From: Corylus avellana
Taxonomy: Eukaryota; Streptophyta; Magnoliopsida; Fagales; Betulaceae
Reading direction: 5' to 3'
Assembly: GCF_901000735.1 (NCBI RefSeq)
Contig: NC_081545.1
Span: 7,493,540 to 7,557,539, forward strand
DNA: 64,000 bases
The notes under the pieces were generated by a model that ran no database searches, had not been told where the DNA came from, and saw only the letters and a program-made list of their open reading frames with translations. Every line of letters begins with the position of its first letter. The stretch's first letter is position 1. The translations under genes were made by a program, and so were the position numbers. Shown piece by piece: positions 26,126-38,974 of the stretch.

Positions 26126-26988
26126 ATGAAGAAGTGCGAGCTGTGCAAGCTCCAGGCCCGGGCCTATTGCGAGTCGGACCAGGCGAGCCTGTGCTGGGAC
26201 TGCGATGCCAAGGTCCACGGAGCCAATTTCCTTGTGGCTCGCCACTCCCGGACCCTTCTCTGCCACGCGTGCCAGTCCCAAACTCCCTGGAAGGCTGCCG
26301 GCGCCAAGCTCGGCCATACGGTCTCCGTCTGCGAGCGCTGCGTCGGAAACAAAGAAGAAGTGAGAGAGAGCCAAGGAGGCAATGATGATGACGAATACGA
26401 CGACGATGAAGATGATGATGATCATGATGTAGATGATGTGGTCGACGACGACGACGATGATGATGGTGGTGGTGAGGAGGAAGAGGAAGAGGAGGAGGAG
26501 GAGGAGGGGGATAATCAGGTGGTGCCGTGGTCTACGACGACGCCTCCGCCATCGGCGAGTTGCTCGAGCAGCGAAGAGGAACCGGTTAGAGTCTCTTCGT
26601 TGAAGCGAATGCGTCAGAATGGCTCAGATCTTCGAAGCCCTCAGGTCAGTTACTGCCTTTTGTTTTAATTTTTTTTTTTTTTAAAAAAAAAAAAATCGAA
26701 ATGAGAGGTCAGATTTATTTTATTTTCCTTTATTGTTTTGGTTCAATATAGAAGGACGATCTCGGCCGTTCATCGGGCGGTGCGGCTTTGACGGCTCAGG
26801 CGGATGACTGGGAGGCGACTTCGACTGACTCATCGAGGCCTTGGAAGAACCAGAGGACCGAACCGGACCGGCCGGTTCAACTTTATGACGGTTCGGCATC
26901 TTCTTCGGCGACCATTATGTCGTTCAAAAGATATAATCGGCGAGATCTCCGTGAACCGAGAGAGGGATCTAAATCTAAAAGCCCTTGA
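26126..26988 (+). CDS. Single-B-box zinc finger transcription factor, BBX28/BBX29-like
   Basis: Two exons, 26126-26644 and 26752-26988, joined in phase 0, give 251 residues. The first B-box uses C4, C7, C15, C23, C26, H31 and H40, with the typical run YCESDQASLCWDCDAKVH. A degenerate second box (C46, C49, C69, C72, with TPW between) follows, as in class V BBX proteins. Residues 87-131 are an unusually long Asp/Glu tract. The C-terminal exon is Ser/Arg/Pro-rich and has no CCT domain. In Arabidopsis the nearest relatives modulate light and flowering responses through protein contacts with HY5/CO partners; here that role is inferred. No truncation is seen; the 107-bp intron ends atatag. Confidence 0.9.
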
Positions 26989-27821
26989 TTTGTTTCCCTC
27001 GGATTCTCTTAGCCGTACGATTTGAGGTAGCTTGTGGTAGATATTTTCATAATTTGACCCCCTCCTTCTAACAAAAGTATTAGCTGTTCCCCGTTACTTA
27101 ATTTGTACTACTAATTTAGAGGATGGAGATTATGGTTCTCTCTTATTTTCCTTGTTTAAGGGTGGTATCCGAGTTTAGCAAAGAATTTTTATGTCTTGAA
27201 AAAGTACCTTGTATTGGCATTCATATGGATTCTCTATTAGATTTCACATTTCCTCTATTTAATGGAGATCTATATGTCAAATTTCATGGGCATTGTTTAG
27301 CGGAAATTTTCAAGAATTTAGTCCACGTGATTTTTTATTTTACGATTAATTTATAATGTTGAAGATTAAAATAGATAGAAATGGGTTCTCTTTTGGTGTG
27401 GGTTGGCGTAATTTTGAATAGGGTGAGAAGGGGAGTTAGCCACACAGAGAAAGAACACGAGGATATACCATAAATGGGTGAACATAAATGGGCACACATG
27501 ATGGAGGTGGTGTGATTTAGCAGTCTCAGAAGTGGCAGAAAATGGGGTGGATGAGGTTGAGGCACGCTAGTGTAAAGGGGTGTATAGGGAGGATCAGGGC
27601 GCGGTGGATGATGGGGACCTCTAGAACTAGAAGAGTAGAAGAAATGTTATTATGTGGTTGGCTTTGAAGAGGGTGAGGGTGCGTGTCATGGCCAATAGCC
27701 TCACGAATATTGAACCAATCCACCACCAACCTCACGTCATGTCATCTTCCAAAACCAGCTGCTGCTTTGTTGGTGGTTTTTCCTTGCTTTTGCTTATTTC
27801 TTTCGCCAGCGCCACACATTT

Positions 27822-27856
<35 letters not shown>

Positions 27857-28297
27857 CAAGGCAATGGTCCTAACGTGTGGTTTTAGGCTAGGCAGCCTAG
27901 GCTAGTGGGTCACTTCTCTTGTAGCAAAACTCATTCAACGCGGCTTCGCTTCAAGTCACGTCCTCATACCGTCATACGTGTGCATACTTCTATAATTTGC
28001 TTTGAAAGCTGCTTCAACGGGCCAGGATGTGGCACATATTTGTTGTTTTGTGTTCTTCAATGAGCGATAGACATATACTACTTCAGAAAATAAAATAAAC
28101 ATAATAGATCACGTCCATATATTTGAGGTGAAATTTTTTAAACTTAAGTAAATTTTTTAACATAATCTGGTGAATTTGTTTTCTGTTTTTTTAAGTTGTA
28201 ATAAGTTGAGGTGTTAATCTCTTATCGGAGGATAAAAAAAATGGGTTTGTATACAACCCCATAAAAGTTTTTCATGCTGGTTATTTTATTAATTGAA
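26989..28297. other. Spacer after the B-box gene
   Basis: Presumed 3' UTR, then gene-free spacer. It holds a (CT)n microsatellite of about 16 units at 27822-27854. The open frames here (for example 27123-27356) have no recognisable features. Confidence 0.6.
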
Positions 28298-28463
28298 GAG
28301 TAATGCTATAAAAGGAGGAGTAGAGTGAGTCCTTTCAAATAAGATATAGCTTTTAAAATTAACAGTAGATTAAAATTTAATAATGATGATTTTAAATTTA
28401 AATGATAATTTTAAAAGGCACATTAGGACTCATAGAAGACTAATTCTCTTTATAGCATTACTC
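28298..28463. mobile_element. MITE, same family as 21511-21680
   Basis: Ends are GAGTAATGCTATAAA and the inverse TTTATAGCATTACTC, with aaaggcacatt-type words as in the other copy. Length about 166 bp. No clear target-site duplication seen, so older or rearranged. Confidence 0.75.
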
Positions 28464-28962
28464 GAAATTAAAATGCTATATTTTACATTATTTAGCATAT
28501 TCATTTGCCATAGCATATTTCTTTTTAATTAAGATTGATTTAAAGGTGTATTAAGCATGTCACGTCAGCATTTTTCTTTATTAAAATATGGTTTGGTATA
28601 TATTTTGTAATAAATTATTTGTTTTAAACCGTGCTTTTCATATTTTTAGTTCGACCCTCATAATAATAATAATAATAATTTTTTAGCTCTGCCACTGGCC
28701 ATGACCTTTACAAATCACAATGGTCAATAAATATAATTGTATGTTCTGCAAGGTTGGCAATTTCAATACGACTCACGAATCCAACCCAAAATCAGTGGGT
28801 TATAAATTGAATGATGTAACTCGTTTAAACTAATGAATTGAGTTGTAATTAACCTATAGTTTTATATTAATGTCTCGACTCATTCCGACCCTGACAAACA
28901 ACATTTAGATATAACAATTTTTTATACGTTATGCTAATTCAAAACAAAATCAACTGATTAAA

Positions 28963-28999
<37 letters not shown>

Positions 29000-29522
29000 T
29001 GTTCTAAACGAATTATAATCTGGCACGAAATATGTTCGGACATCACATCAAGGGTACATGCATTGAATATAAAATTCTAAATATCTCGGAAATGAACTCT
29101 TGTCTCTTGTGCTACGACTTATGCGTAATAGAATTAGAAAGAAAAGAAAAATGCGTGAGAAAAGATTATGGCTGTGGATGGCTCCTCGGAGCCAGAGGCT
29201 TGTGAGCCACTAACGCAGTCTAATTAATGTATTAAATTGGAGTATTGTTGAAGGGGGTTGTTATTAAAGAAACCTTTTTGTTTGAAAATAATAATAAATA
29301 ATTGCTTGGGAGAAAATAAATAAAACAAAGGGATCAAGTGAGTTGGGTTTTGTGGTGTAGAATCGTTGAGTGTTTTGAGGGATGGTGTCGTTTCGCGGTG
29401 GTGGTTGGTTGTATGCTTTCTGAAATTTCTTAACCACCGGTTCCGAGGATCTCCCTCACCATCAAATTTCTTAGGATTCCGTTGACCATCATTTCATGTC
29501 TTTTGATTGTGACAATATAATT

Positions 29523-29893
29523 TAGGTAAAGTCTATTTAATCCTTTCAAACTATCATTTTAATCATAATTTACTTCTCAAATTGTCAATTGCTATAATTT
29601 ATTCTTTAAACTACCAAAACAATGATAATATACCCTCAAATACTAGCAAAGTGACAAAATTATCCCTATATAATTTTTAATAAGACAAAAATACTTTTAA
29701 AATTTTGAAAAAAAAAGTAAATTTTAATATTTTTGTTTTTATTTTAGTAAGGGTAATTTAGTCATTTTGTTAAAAGTTGGGGTATATTGTCATTATTTTT
29801 GTAGTTTAGAGGATAAATAGTCGCAGTTGATAATTTAGGGAATAAATTATTATTAGAGTAATAGTTTGAAGAGGTTAAGTAGACTTTATCCAA
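29523..29893. mobile_element. Foldback MITE, about 370 bp
   Basis: The whole element folds on itself: aggtaaagtctatttaatcc at the left pairs with ggttaagtagactttatcc at the right, and the arms continue inwards (aaactatcat, aattgtcaattg, ctttaaactacc). The left spacer 28464-29522 includes a long A run (about 28968-28994) and no gene. Confidence 0.75.
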
Positions 29894-30417
29894 TAAAAAA
29901 TTAAAAATTTACAGCTCTAATACCATAAAATTTAATTCCTCTTTAAATTTTAAAAATAAAGATGATAAAAAAAAAAAAAAAAAAAATCATTTCTTGTAAA
30001 TTTATATTTGATTTTTTTGTTTTGTTTTAAATATGGTCCACAAATTTAATAATACTTTTACAAAATAAAAGGATGAAAGTACAAACAATTATTTCTCTCT
30101 TTTATGTTCCACCGACTATAGTGATGGAGATTTTATTGATTTCTTTACTGACCAATTCACAAGGTCCAATGTTCGTTGGTTGCTTTGGGAGGGCTTTAAA
30201 TTGTTCGTATTCGAAGCAGGGGGTCTTTAAATTATTTTATTTTTATTTTTTGATGACCACATTCGAAGTAGTGGGCTACGTCAAGTAATTGAAGAATAAA
30301 GTTTTCTGAATTTCTTTCAATTGAATTGACATTTTAAATAATAAAATAAAATACATACTTTAATGAGAGATGTCAATTTGATAAATTAAGTTTTTTTTTT
30401 TTTTTTTTTTTTTTTTT

Positions 30418-30835
30418 TAGGACCAATTTAAAAGAAAGATAAAACTTCACTTAAGTCTCATGAAATACCACTCATTTTGAAAATGCATTTTCAAATTAAA
30501 AAAAAGCTTAATTTTACCCATGAACTTTCAATTTGATGCAATGTACACCCCTTCGTTAATTTTTATTTTTTTGGACGTTAAAAGTGATAAAATGACCTTT
30601 ATATTCCTCCCATTTTTATAAAATTTTAAATTTACCATTAAGTTCAAATAATAAAAATGAGAGAGGATAATTTGGTCTTTTTAGTGGTTTTCATTAGAGT
30701 TTAATGGCAAAAATTGACGAGGGGTCAATTACGTCAAATTGAAAGTTCAGTGAATGAAATTGAAAGTTTTTGAAATTTGAAAGGATCATTTCAAAACGGT
30801 AGTAATTCAGGAGTTTTAAGTGAAGTTATTCCTAA
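30418..30835. mobile_element. Foldback MITE, about 418 bp
   Basis: The left end (aggaccaatttaaaagaaag, then aaaacttcacttaagtctc) pairs with the right end (ggagttttaagtgaagttat then tccta). It sits directly after a T run of about 28. No coding capacity. Confidence 0.65.
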
Positions 30836-33115
30836 AAAAAAAATGTTTATAAAGAAATGCAACAACTGGAAAGTGAAGGGCAAAGATCTTTGTTGTTTTA
30901 TGGTGATGATTTTATTTTATTGTATTTAACTATATAAACGACATAATGTCATCTAATTTTTTTAAAATAATGTGACTACATATTCACCACATGGCATAAT
31001 GTACACCACTAGATAAGTAAAACAAAATTTTGAACAAAAATATCCATTTCACTTGACAAAAAAAAAAAAAAAAATCTTACTCAGGGAGACACCAAATGGT
31101 TAATTAGCCAATTATTGTCATATATATATATATATATATATATATATGACAATAAGTCCTTGTAGTATAGTGGTAATTATTTGTATGTTGTATTTAATTC
31201 TTTGTTGGGCTCCTTTTGTAGCAATTCAGCCCAATTTATTGTATATAGCAATTTTTTATGCTAAAATGGCACTGCAAAGAAAAAACAAAACGTTTAAAGT
31301 GAGCCAAAAAATATCCTAATTCTCAAAACCAGTAAAAAAAAAACCAAACAAAAAAGCCCTAAAAAAACAGTTAGTAGGATGAGGTTAACCGTTAATCGAG
31401 CGGTTAGTAAAGGCGGTTAGTAAAATTTACTAACCGCATAGGCGGTTGCGTTTAGTGACTAGGCCTTTTCACCGATAATAAAAATAACATACAAAAATAA
31501 TTTATTTAACTGTAATTGCAAATTAGTGAATGAAACTTATACGGATGTAATTTGGAGCAGCCACACGAAACTTGTACGGTTGTAATTTGCAGCAGCCTCC
31601 TCACACACTAGCACTATTTGGTCAGTATAGAAAGTAGAAACGTGTCCAAATGTTGGTCATTTTTGGGTATAAATGTCAACTTGTTTTAATATAAAGTAAG
31701 AAAAAAAAAAATCACTCATTTCACAAAAAAATAATTGAAGCTTGACTATAGACTGGATCATATTTACGGGATACTCTATCTATAATAATCATTTTGAAGT
31801 TGAAAAATATGCTTTCCAAGCCCCTAAGAGGTTGTCAAGCAGGCACCCATTTCCGTCTACCTTCTCAGTATAGAGAGGGTCAATAATTCACACTAATAAT
31901 TTTTTATTTATTTTTAACTGATTTTTGAAAGAAAAAAAAAAATAATATTTTTTAGTATTTGGTAGGACTGAAAATATTTTTCTAGTTTTTTTTTTTTACT
32001 TGCAAAAATGCTTCTACAGTGTACTTAATTAGTATTCTCTTCTTCATTTATTATTCTGTATACATGGAAACCAAGAGATGCTGTGCTTGTCCATTTTGAT
32101 GTTTGCTTGCTTTTAAAACGTACGTGCCCCTCAAATTTATAATCTAAATAGTACATGTGGGCTGTGGGCTATGAGAGAGTGACTAGAAAAGACATAGGAA
32201 ACATCCTAGAGAAGATCAGGGAATAAAAAGTTTTGGGATTTGGATGGTGCACCGAAAGAACACCAAATCATTACAACAACCCAAAAGAAAATAATTATAA
32301 AAATAAAAAGTAGCTTTTATGGGGTTGTTCAGGGTGGTTGCAGCCATCCCTTTGACCAAAGTGGTGGTTGTAGTTGCACCGGAACTCACTGGGGGTAAAC
32401 TCGACGGCCAAAGGGAGCGGTTGCAGCTGCTCTCATAGCATCTTCAAAGCAATCCAACATACACCCAAAAGCCACTTTTGGCATTGTTGTAATGATATGA
32501 GAGTTCATTTGAAATGGATGATCCACAAAAATAAAAAGATTGCCACAGTCCACGACTGGGTTATCTTGAGGTCAATCTGGTATTTTCGATTCCACCATGG
32601 AAACCCAACTACATGTAGGTGATGAACAAAAAACCAATTAACTGAATGATCAATTATTTCTTTCTTTTTAAACAATTGAATGATCAATAAATACAAACTC
32701 TTCGCACTTGATACAACAAATCGTATAAAAGAAAATTGTTGATACTTCTTCCTTGCTCATTAGACAGCAAATTGTTGATACTTAAAACAAAGTGATTTAT
32801 TTTATTTTTTAAAATAAGGCAAAATGAAAAAATGCTTAGGAAAGAATGAGATGATGAGGATGCTTTTTGAAAAGGAAGTAGCTACATTATGTACTTAATT
32901 TATTATTATTATTTTATTAATTACTTGTCCTTTTTTTCTTCTTCTGATCTCCTGAGTCCTGAGTACACAAAGAGTAACAGTCCATACAAATCTACCATAA
33001 AATTTATACTTTCTGTTAAAAAATCAATGAAGAACCAATATAAGCACAAAGGAGGCAAAAGCTAAAAAAGTATCAGAACTGAAACAAAACTTCCCATCAC
33101 AGCTTTTGCTGTAGT
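30836..33115. other. Gene-free spacer downstream of frataxin
   Basis: AT-rich. It contains an (AT)n run at about 31119-31147 enclosed by attgtcat/atgacaat inverted words, and a short palindrome gcggttagta...tactaaccgc at about 31413-31437. No gene recognised; the short frame 32374-32622 is unsupported. Confidence 0.6.
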
Positions 33116-36100
33116 CTAAGAAAGACTGATGGGTTCACCACACAGTCGCTCCAGCTCACCTTCTAACATATTCAGCAAATCTGCTTTGCTCCGCCTATAG
33201 ACCCAAGTTTGAGCATTCCGATCCCAATCAAACCTCGCGGGACCACTGCATGAAAAACATGTCTTTCAGATGGCAGAAGAGAATTTCAGAAAAACAGAGG
33301 AAAGGAATTTCATTAAAGAAGTCCATTATGAATAGCCTAATAGTGCAAATAACATAGACAAAGATTGTAGACACCTCACATATAACATAGAATGCTGGGT
33401 CTAGTCCCATATTCACGTTTCATTGGTAAATTTTCTGCATTAACAGACATGGCCTATAAATGATGAAGCATGCCCCTTTGATAGATAAAGAGCAATTGGT
33501 TTTAAACAAGAGATGTCTTTCACATCCAACTCTAGAAATGAATCATAATTTTCAATCACTTCCTGACAGATAAGAAACGAATTCGTAAAATATTGGGAGG
33601 GATATTGGATAGTATTGAAAGCAGAATCTCTTTCTATAGGAAATTCACAAAAGCTTTTTTTTTTTGTACAACAAGAAATAATTAAGTAATTAAACATTGG
33701 AATAATCTGACTCAACCTGACTCTAAAAATAGTCTATTTGATAAAACTTAAATCTTAGGGAGCGATTTGATAAAAAGTGATCTCAGAGACGTTTGGAGCA
33801 TTTTTCCCTAATATTTAATTAAATTTGTTATGCTATTATGGTATGTACAATTACTTCAAGTAAGGAACGCACACCTAAGCCCCCTTCTTTTGTTGGAAGA
33901 CACGAGGTTGCAAGGCAGCCACTTAAATAAGAAGAGTTTGTTGATTAATTTCTAGATCGAATAAATGTTCTAACTGTTACTATATTTTCTTGATAAGGCC
34001 ATCAACCTACAGGAATTGTTCATGATATTTCAAAGAAGGCAGAACCCCCAAAAAGCTTCTAAAGAGAATGAAAGAAAAGTTAGCACCCCATTAGATGGTA
34101 TCACAAGCACATCCGATGTCAAATTTGTTGTGAATTATATACAGGACCACAAAAGCACGCACAGGATTGAAGATAAGACATCCTGAGTACAAAAATGCTG
34201 GTGTGTATGTTTGTGTAATCAGATCATCCTCTGCAGACTTAAGTGAGAGAGAGAGAGAGGTTTGGGGGTCTCAGTTTTAGTATTTTGGGAGCATCAGAGA
34301 GTTTGTAAGGGAGAAGAGATCGGAGTTGCAGAATTTGTCAAGCTGGATTCTCTTTGCTGAGATGATTTATATTTTAGCAAGTATGATCTTCATCTCATCA
34401 GCCATAGAATTAATTAATTACTTACTGAGTTGTGATAGCATTAACTATTTTCGGATTGAACAAAGCTTGAAAGTGCGACAAATGTTGGGGGGTAAGGTAT
34501 TTGAAGTCTGAACACATGCTGTAAAATGTAGAGCTGAATTATAATGTATAACATGTTACATCGTAATTCTAAAACCTGGAGGTCTGTAAAAGTTTCAGTG
34601 AAGCCTAATTTTTTAATGTACCACTGATTTAGTAATGCTTTGAATGATCATGGGCTATACTTTCTTAGACATAATCTATGCAAGACCTATTCACATCCTC
34701 CATTTGATCACAACTAGAGATTTGGTGGCAAGCCCGGATCTTGAATTGTTAACATTTCGTGTGTTCATCTGTAAGCAGAACATGCCAAATATATGCAATC
34801 ACATTTACATCTTAGAGCTACAATCTTTAGGCATCAAAGATGTGTCTAGATAATGTAAACCCTCCTGCCCCTCTTCCATGCATGCACATGAGGTTTGGCG
34901 AGGAGTCTCTTCCTTGATGCATGAGGAATGCGTGTTCCTATCCAATGGGATCCCTATACGGGAAAGTACATTCCAAGCTAATAACTTAAAGGTTTGTGCA
35001 CATACAACAAATGTCGAAGCCCCAGTCTTAGGAGGATAAGGTAGATTCCGAATACAAACCAATCCAGTTGCCTAGGGAGGAATAACAAAACAGATTTTTT
35101 TCCCTGTAACTTTCCTCCACAAAGATGAGTCTAATTCTAAAAGCCTCCACTCCATTAGGAGTATGCTCATGGATGTCGAGTTCCAACCTAGTTGGCTTTT
35201 CTTTCGAAAGTGATTATAATAGGAAAAGAAGTTAAAATATGAGGAGAGAGAGAAGATGACAAGTCATTTTATGACTTGATTTTGATACCATAGATCCTGC
35301 CCAGTTAAAAAATGCAAAAGGTTCAAAACTTCTAAGCTGCATTTTTTAAAGATGACAAACAATACATGACCATATAAACAAACTATTTTTTAAAGATGAC
35401 AGAAACAATAGATGACCATATAAACAAACTATTTTTTAAAGATGACAGAAACAATACATGACCATATAAACAAACTAGGTACTGCTACTTTATAGGTCAT
35501 CTATAAATGACGCACACCTCATTAATTCAAGGTCTGCCAGGAGATACAGGCTCACAGAAATTTCCACTAGTCCTAGGCCCCACAAGAGTAATTGAGTGAT
35601 AAAGATGGCCTCACTATCAGGCAGAACAAATTTCAACCACCACCCAGATTGTTTAACTAATTTATACCGACAGAAACAATACATGACCATATAAACAAAC
35701 TTTTTTTTTTTGATAAGTAAACAAACTATGTACTGCTACTTTATAGTTCATCCATCAATGATGCACACCTCATCAATTTCAAGGTCTGAAAAAAGATAAA
35801 GGTTCAAAGAAATTTGCACTAGTCCTAGGCCCCAAAAGAGTAATTGAGTGATAAAGGTGGCCACCATCATTCAGAACAAATTTCAACCACCACCCAGATT
35901 GTTTAACTAATTTATTAAAAATTCCTAGCTCTAAAGTAACAATAAGGAATGATCAACTCATGGGTGCAAATAAGACCTATCAAACAAGAGGATACCAAGT
36001 CTCTAGAAACTTAGGGTTTCAAATCAAACAATAAATATTCAACTTGATGCTTGGTGAAACCACAAAATTCTATTAATTTGCAGAATAAGTTTATGGCAAT

Positions 36101-38974
36101 AAATCAGCAGAAACATACATTTAAGTACCAAAAACACCCACACATTACTTTCAGTGGTAATCTAGCATAAGATAATTAAAAAGGGGTTAAATACCTTTAA
36201 CCTCCCTCAACTACCACTCATTTACACATTGCCCCCACAAACTACCACCTCTCACAGTTAACTGCCTTAAACTACCAACCACGGGCGAAAAACCCCCTTC
36301 GTTAGTCAAGATCATTAAAAGTGACGGAATATTGATCACGTGCTACACAAGTGCGTTTTTTAGTTGTGAAATGATGAAAATATCTAGAGTTTAGAAACAA
36401 AATTTACTTAATATCCTTAAAATTAAGAAATTCAAAAAAAAAAAAACTCAAATTAAAAATTCCAAAAAAAAAAAAAAGGGTGGCCGAACCACCCCGAAAC
36501 ACACTTGGAGGTGGCCCGTGTGATCGAGGGTGCCAATATACCCCCAAGTACCTAGGGTGGTTCGACGACCACCCCTATTCTCTCTCTCTTTATTATTTTT
36601 TTTAGTTTCAGTTTTTTATTCTTGTATTTTTTTACTTGAGGGTACTTTGGTCATTTTCTGACTAAAAAACATGTGTTATGCACGTGACCAAGATGCCATC
36701 GGATTTAATGAGTTGGCCTAATGGAAAGGGTTTTTGGCCAACGATTGGTAGTTTAAGGTGGAAGAGTTTGACAAGTGGTAGTTTGTAGTGTTGAGATAAA
36801 ATAATTCTAGGAACCCGAATGAAGCAGAAAATAGCATAATAGAAAATAACGTAGTCATACAAAACATCAAGATTTAAGTGGTTCGGCTTAACAAACCTAC
36901 ATCCATTGGTGGAGACGACCCAAGGAAATTCACTATCAAAAAAATAGAGTACAAAGAAAACCACTCAAACCTAAAAGCCTCAATATACCCAAATCCCACT
37001 ATCACACAAAAAGAGAAAATATTCTCTAAATTCTCTTAGTGCCGTAAGACACACCAAGCTTGTGAGAATACAAAAAATGAGAACATTCTCAAGCCTCTCT
37101 TTCTCTCTCTTCTCACGAAGTCACTGCTGCTTTCTTATTGAATGGCCAAATGACTATAACTCATATATACTAATGGTAGTCGATCAAAATGCTTCATGGT
37201 GAAGGAAAGAAAATACTTCTGCTAGGTGAGAAAAAGAGAACAAATAAGTAATACAAGGCTGGGGCCCACCACAAGACTTGTGAAATCAAGTCATTACACG
37301 ACTTGTGCGGATGTGTAAATAAGTAGTAGTTGAGAGGGGGGGGGGGGTTTAAAGGTAATTAACCTTTAAAAAAACCCCGATTTTAGCGAATTTCAATAGA
37401 TCCCAATCATTTTTAACAGCATGTCAAAAAAGTGATAAATCGATTTGTAGTGCATTAAGTAGATTTATAGTACAGTAAAAGCAATTTGTGGATAATTCTC
37501 AATGAAGATCTCATATCAATTTCCTTCAAAAGATTTAAGCTGAATCTTTTCAAACAATCATTAAAGTCTAGTTTTTGGTAGATTGATAGGCATTATGTAA
37601 TTTGAGCATGTCCACTCTATATTTGCTGCTGCTTCAGCTAAAATCTAGGATATGGTGACATTATGTAATTCAACATACACAGCTTCAAGGATATAAGCAT
37701 ACCAGGTTAGAATAATGCTCATAAGGATTACAAAACACAACAGATATATATAGTTCAGAAAAATGATGTATAGCTCATACCTCACTGGGGAAGATAGCCA
37801 AATTTGTCTATTTGGTGTTTGTTTGTTCAACACATACATACCCAGATCCCCGAGTTTCAAGGTTAACACCTCATTCTGCCACATGCACACCCGATAAATG
37901 TTACAACAATTGCAATGCCTTAAAAAATTAAGCCAATTCTAAAAAAGAATTAGTCACACTCTCACCCCATAGTCTACGTCAAAGCCATCTATTTCAACAT
38001 TATCACCATATTCCTGCGCACCAAAGACAATCAAAACCACATTGCTTGTGAGTGCTTATTGTCATAAAAGAACACAAAAACATAAGATAATGTAAGATAA
38101 CTAACATAAAAGAAAACTTTTACGCACTCTACAATATCCATGAGGAACAATTCGCATTTGACAATCAGAGAAACTATACAAATCTAGATAACAGCATCTA
38201 TAAACCAACATACAACCAGTAAATCCATTTCAAACATCAAGGCCTGATATAGTTCTAAGCCTCTATTCTAAAACGGGTATGTGGAAAACCAGGTTAAAAC
38301 ACTTAAATTAAGCAAAAATAGCAAGATTTTTCAAACAAGCCAAGCCAATGGCAACAAATACCTCGAGTTTCTCTAGGAGGTGATGTATTGTGGAATTGCT
38401 TAGCCTGTGAAACTCATCCTCCTGCAGTACAGAACTGTTTTCACATTAATCATTAGCAAACCCATTGTTGTCCATTTCCATTAAACCAATTTCTTAAAAC
38501 TAAAGAAAAATGCTAAACCACTCACTCAAAAAAAAAAAAAAACCAAAATTAAAGATGTAAGCTCTAAAATTTTCATTATTTTCCGTACATTTTAAGACTT
38601 CAGAAAACAACAAGTATTATATCTAAGCTGAATGGGTAAATTATCCATTACTTAACAACAAACATTCAACACGGAACTCAAAAAGTCAAACTTTTTACTC
38701 TCTATTTGATTTTCCTTAGGTTTCTCCAGAACCCAACAAAGGAACAAAGATTAACGCACCTGTAATCAATGGCGGCGGGGCCTTGAGGATCGTCTCCGAG
38801 ATTCAGTGGACGAGAGCAGAAGGTTCTACAAGCAGGAGACCACCGAGTTGTCTCAGACCTCGAAGCTTCTAGAAGCAGAAAACTGAATCTACGGATCGTT
38901 GAAGAAGAAGAAGAGGAAGAAGAAGGCTTTAAAAGCCTTGGGAGCCTTCTGAGGAATTGCAACCTGGAAGCCAT
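33116..38974 (-). CDS. FH: Frataxin, mitochondrial
   Basis: Five exons on the minus strand, 38974-38760, 38434-38362, 38013-37966, 37875-37781 and 33245-33116, all with GT-AG borders, join in frame to 186 residues. Frataxin is the mitochondrial iron-binding and activator protein of Fe-S cluster assembly. Exon 1 is an Arg/Ser-rich presequence ([19 protein letters not shown]) suited to mitochondrial import. The conserved core follows: [20 protein letters not shown], then [16 protein letters not shown] (acidic ridge), then [27 protein letters not shown] and [16 protein letters not shown]. Length and exon order match plant frataxins. The last intron, 37780-33246, is 4,535 bp and holds several repeats. 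The start codon at 38974 gives the only full-length frame. No break seen; probably functional. Confidence 0.96.
35342..35916. repeat. Tandem repeats in the last frataxin intron
   Basis: Three units of about 43-47 bp (35342-35477) share aaagatgaca...catgaccatataaacaaact. They are followed by a duplication of about 190 bp: 35479-35669 recurs at about 35730-35916, both starting gtactgctactttatag and ending tttaactaattta. Confidence 0.85.
36181..37370. mobile_element. Foldback MITE with a nested insertion, in the frataxin intron
   Basis: Left end aaggggttaaatacctttaa, continuing ctccctcaactaccact; right end pairs as agtagtagttgaga...tttaaaggtaattaacctt. The core holds a GC-rich hairpin (gggtggccgaaccacccc with gggtggttcgacgaccaccc, about 36478-36568). 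The right arm is split by about 520 bp (36790-37310). Confidence 0.7.
36790..37310. mobile_element. Nested insertion, solo-LTR-like
   Basis: Interrupts the right arm of the surrounding MITE. It contains aagtggttcggcttaac and catccattggtggagacgac, words I associate with plant LTR retrotransposon LTRs. I see no open frame and no certain target-site duplication, so the type is tentative. Confidence 0.4.
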
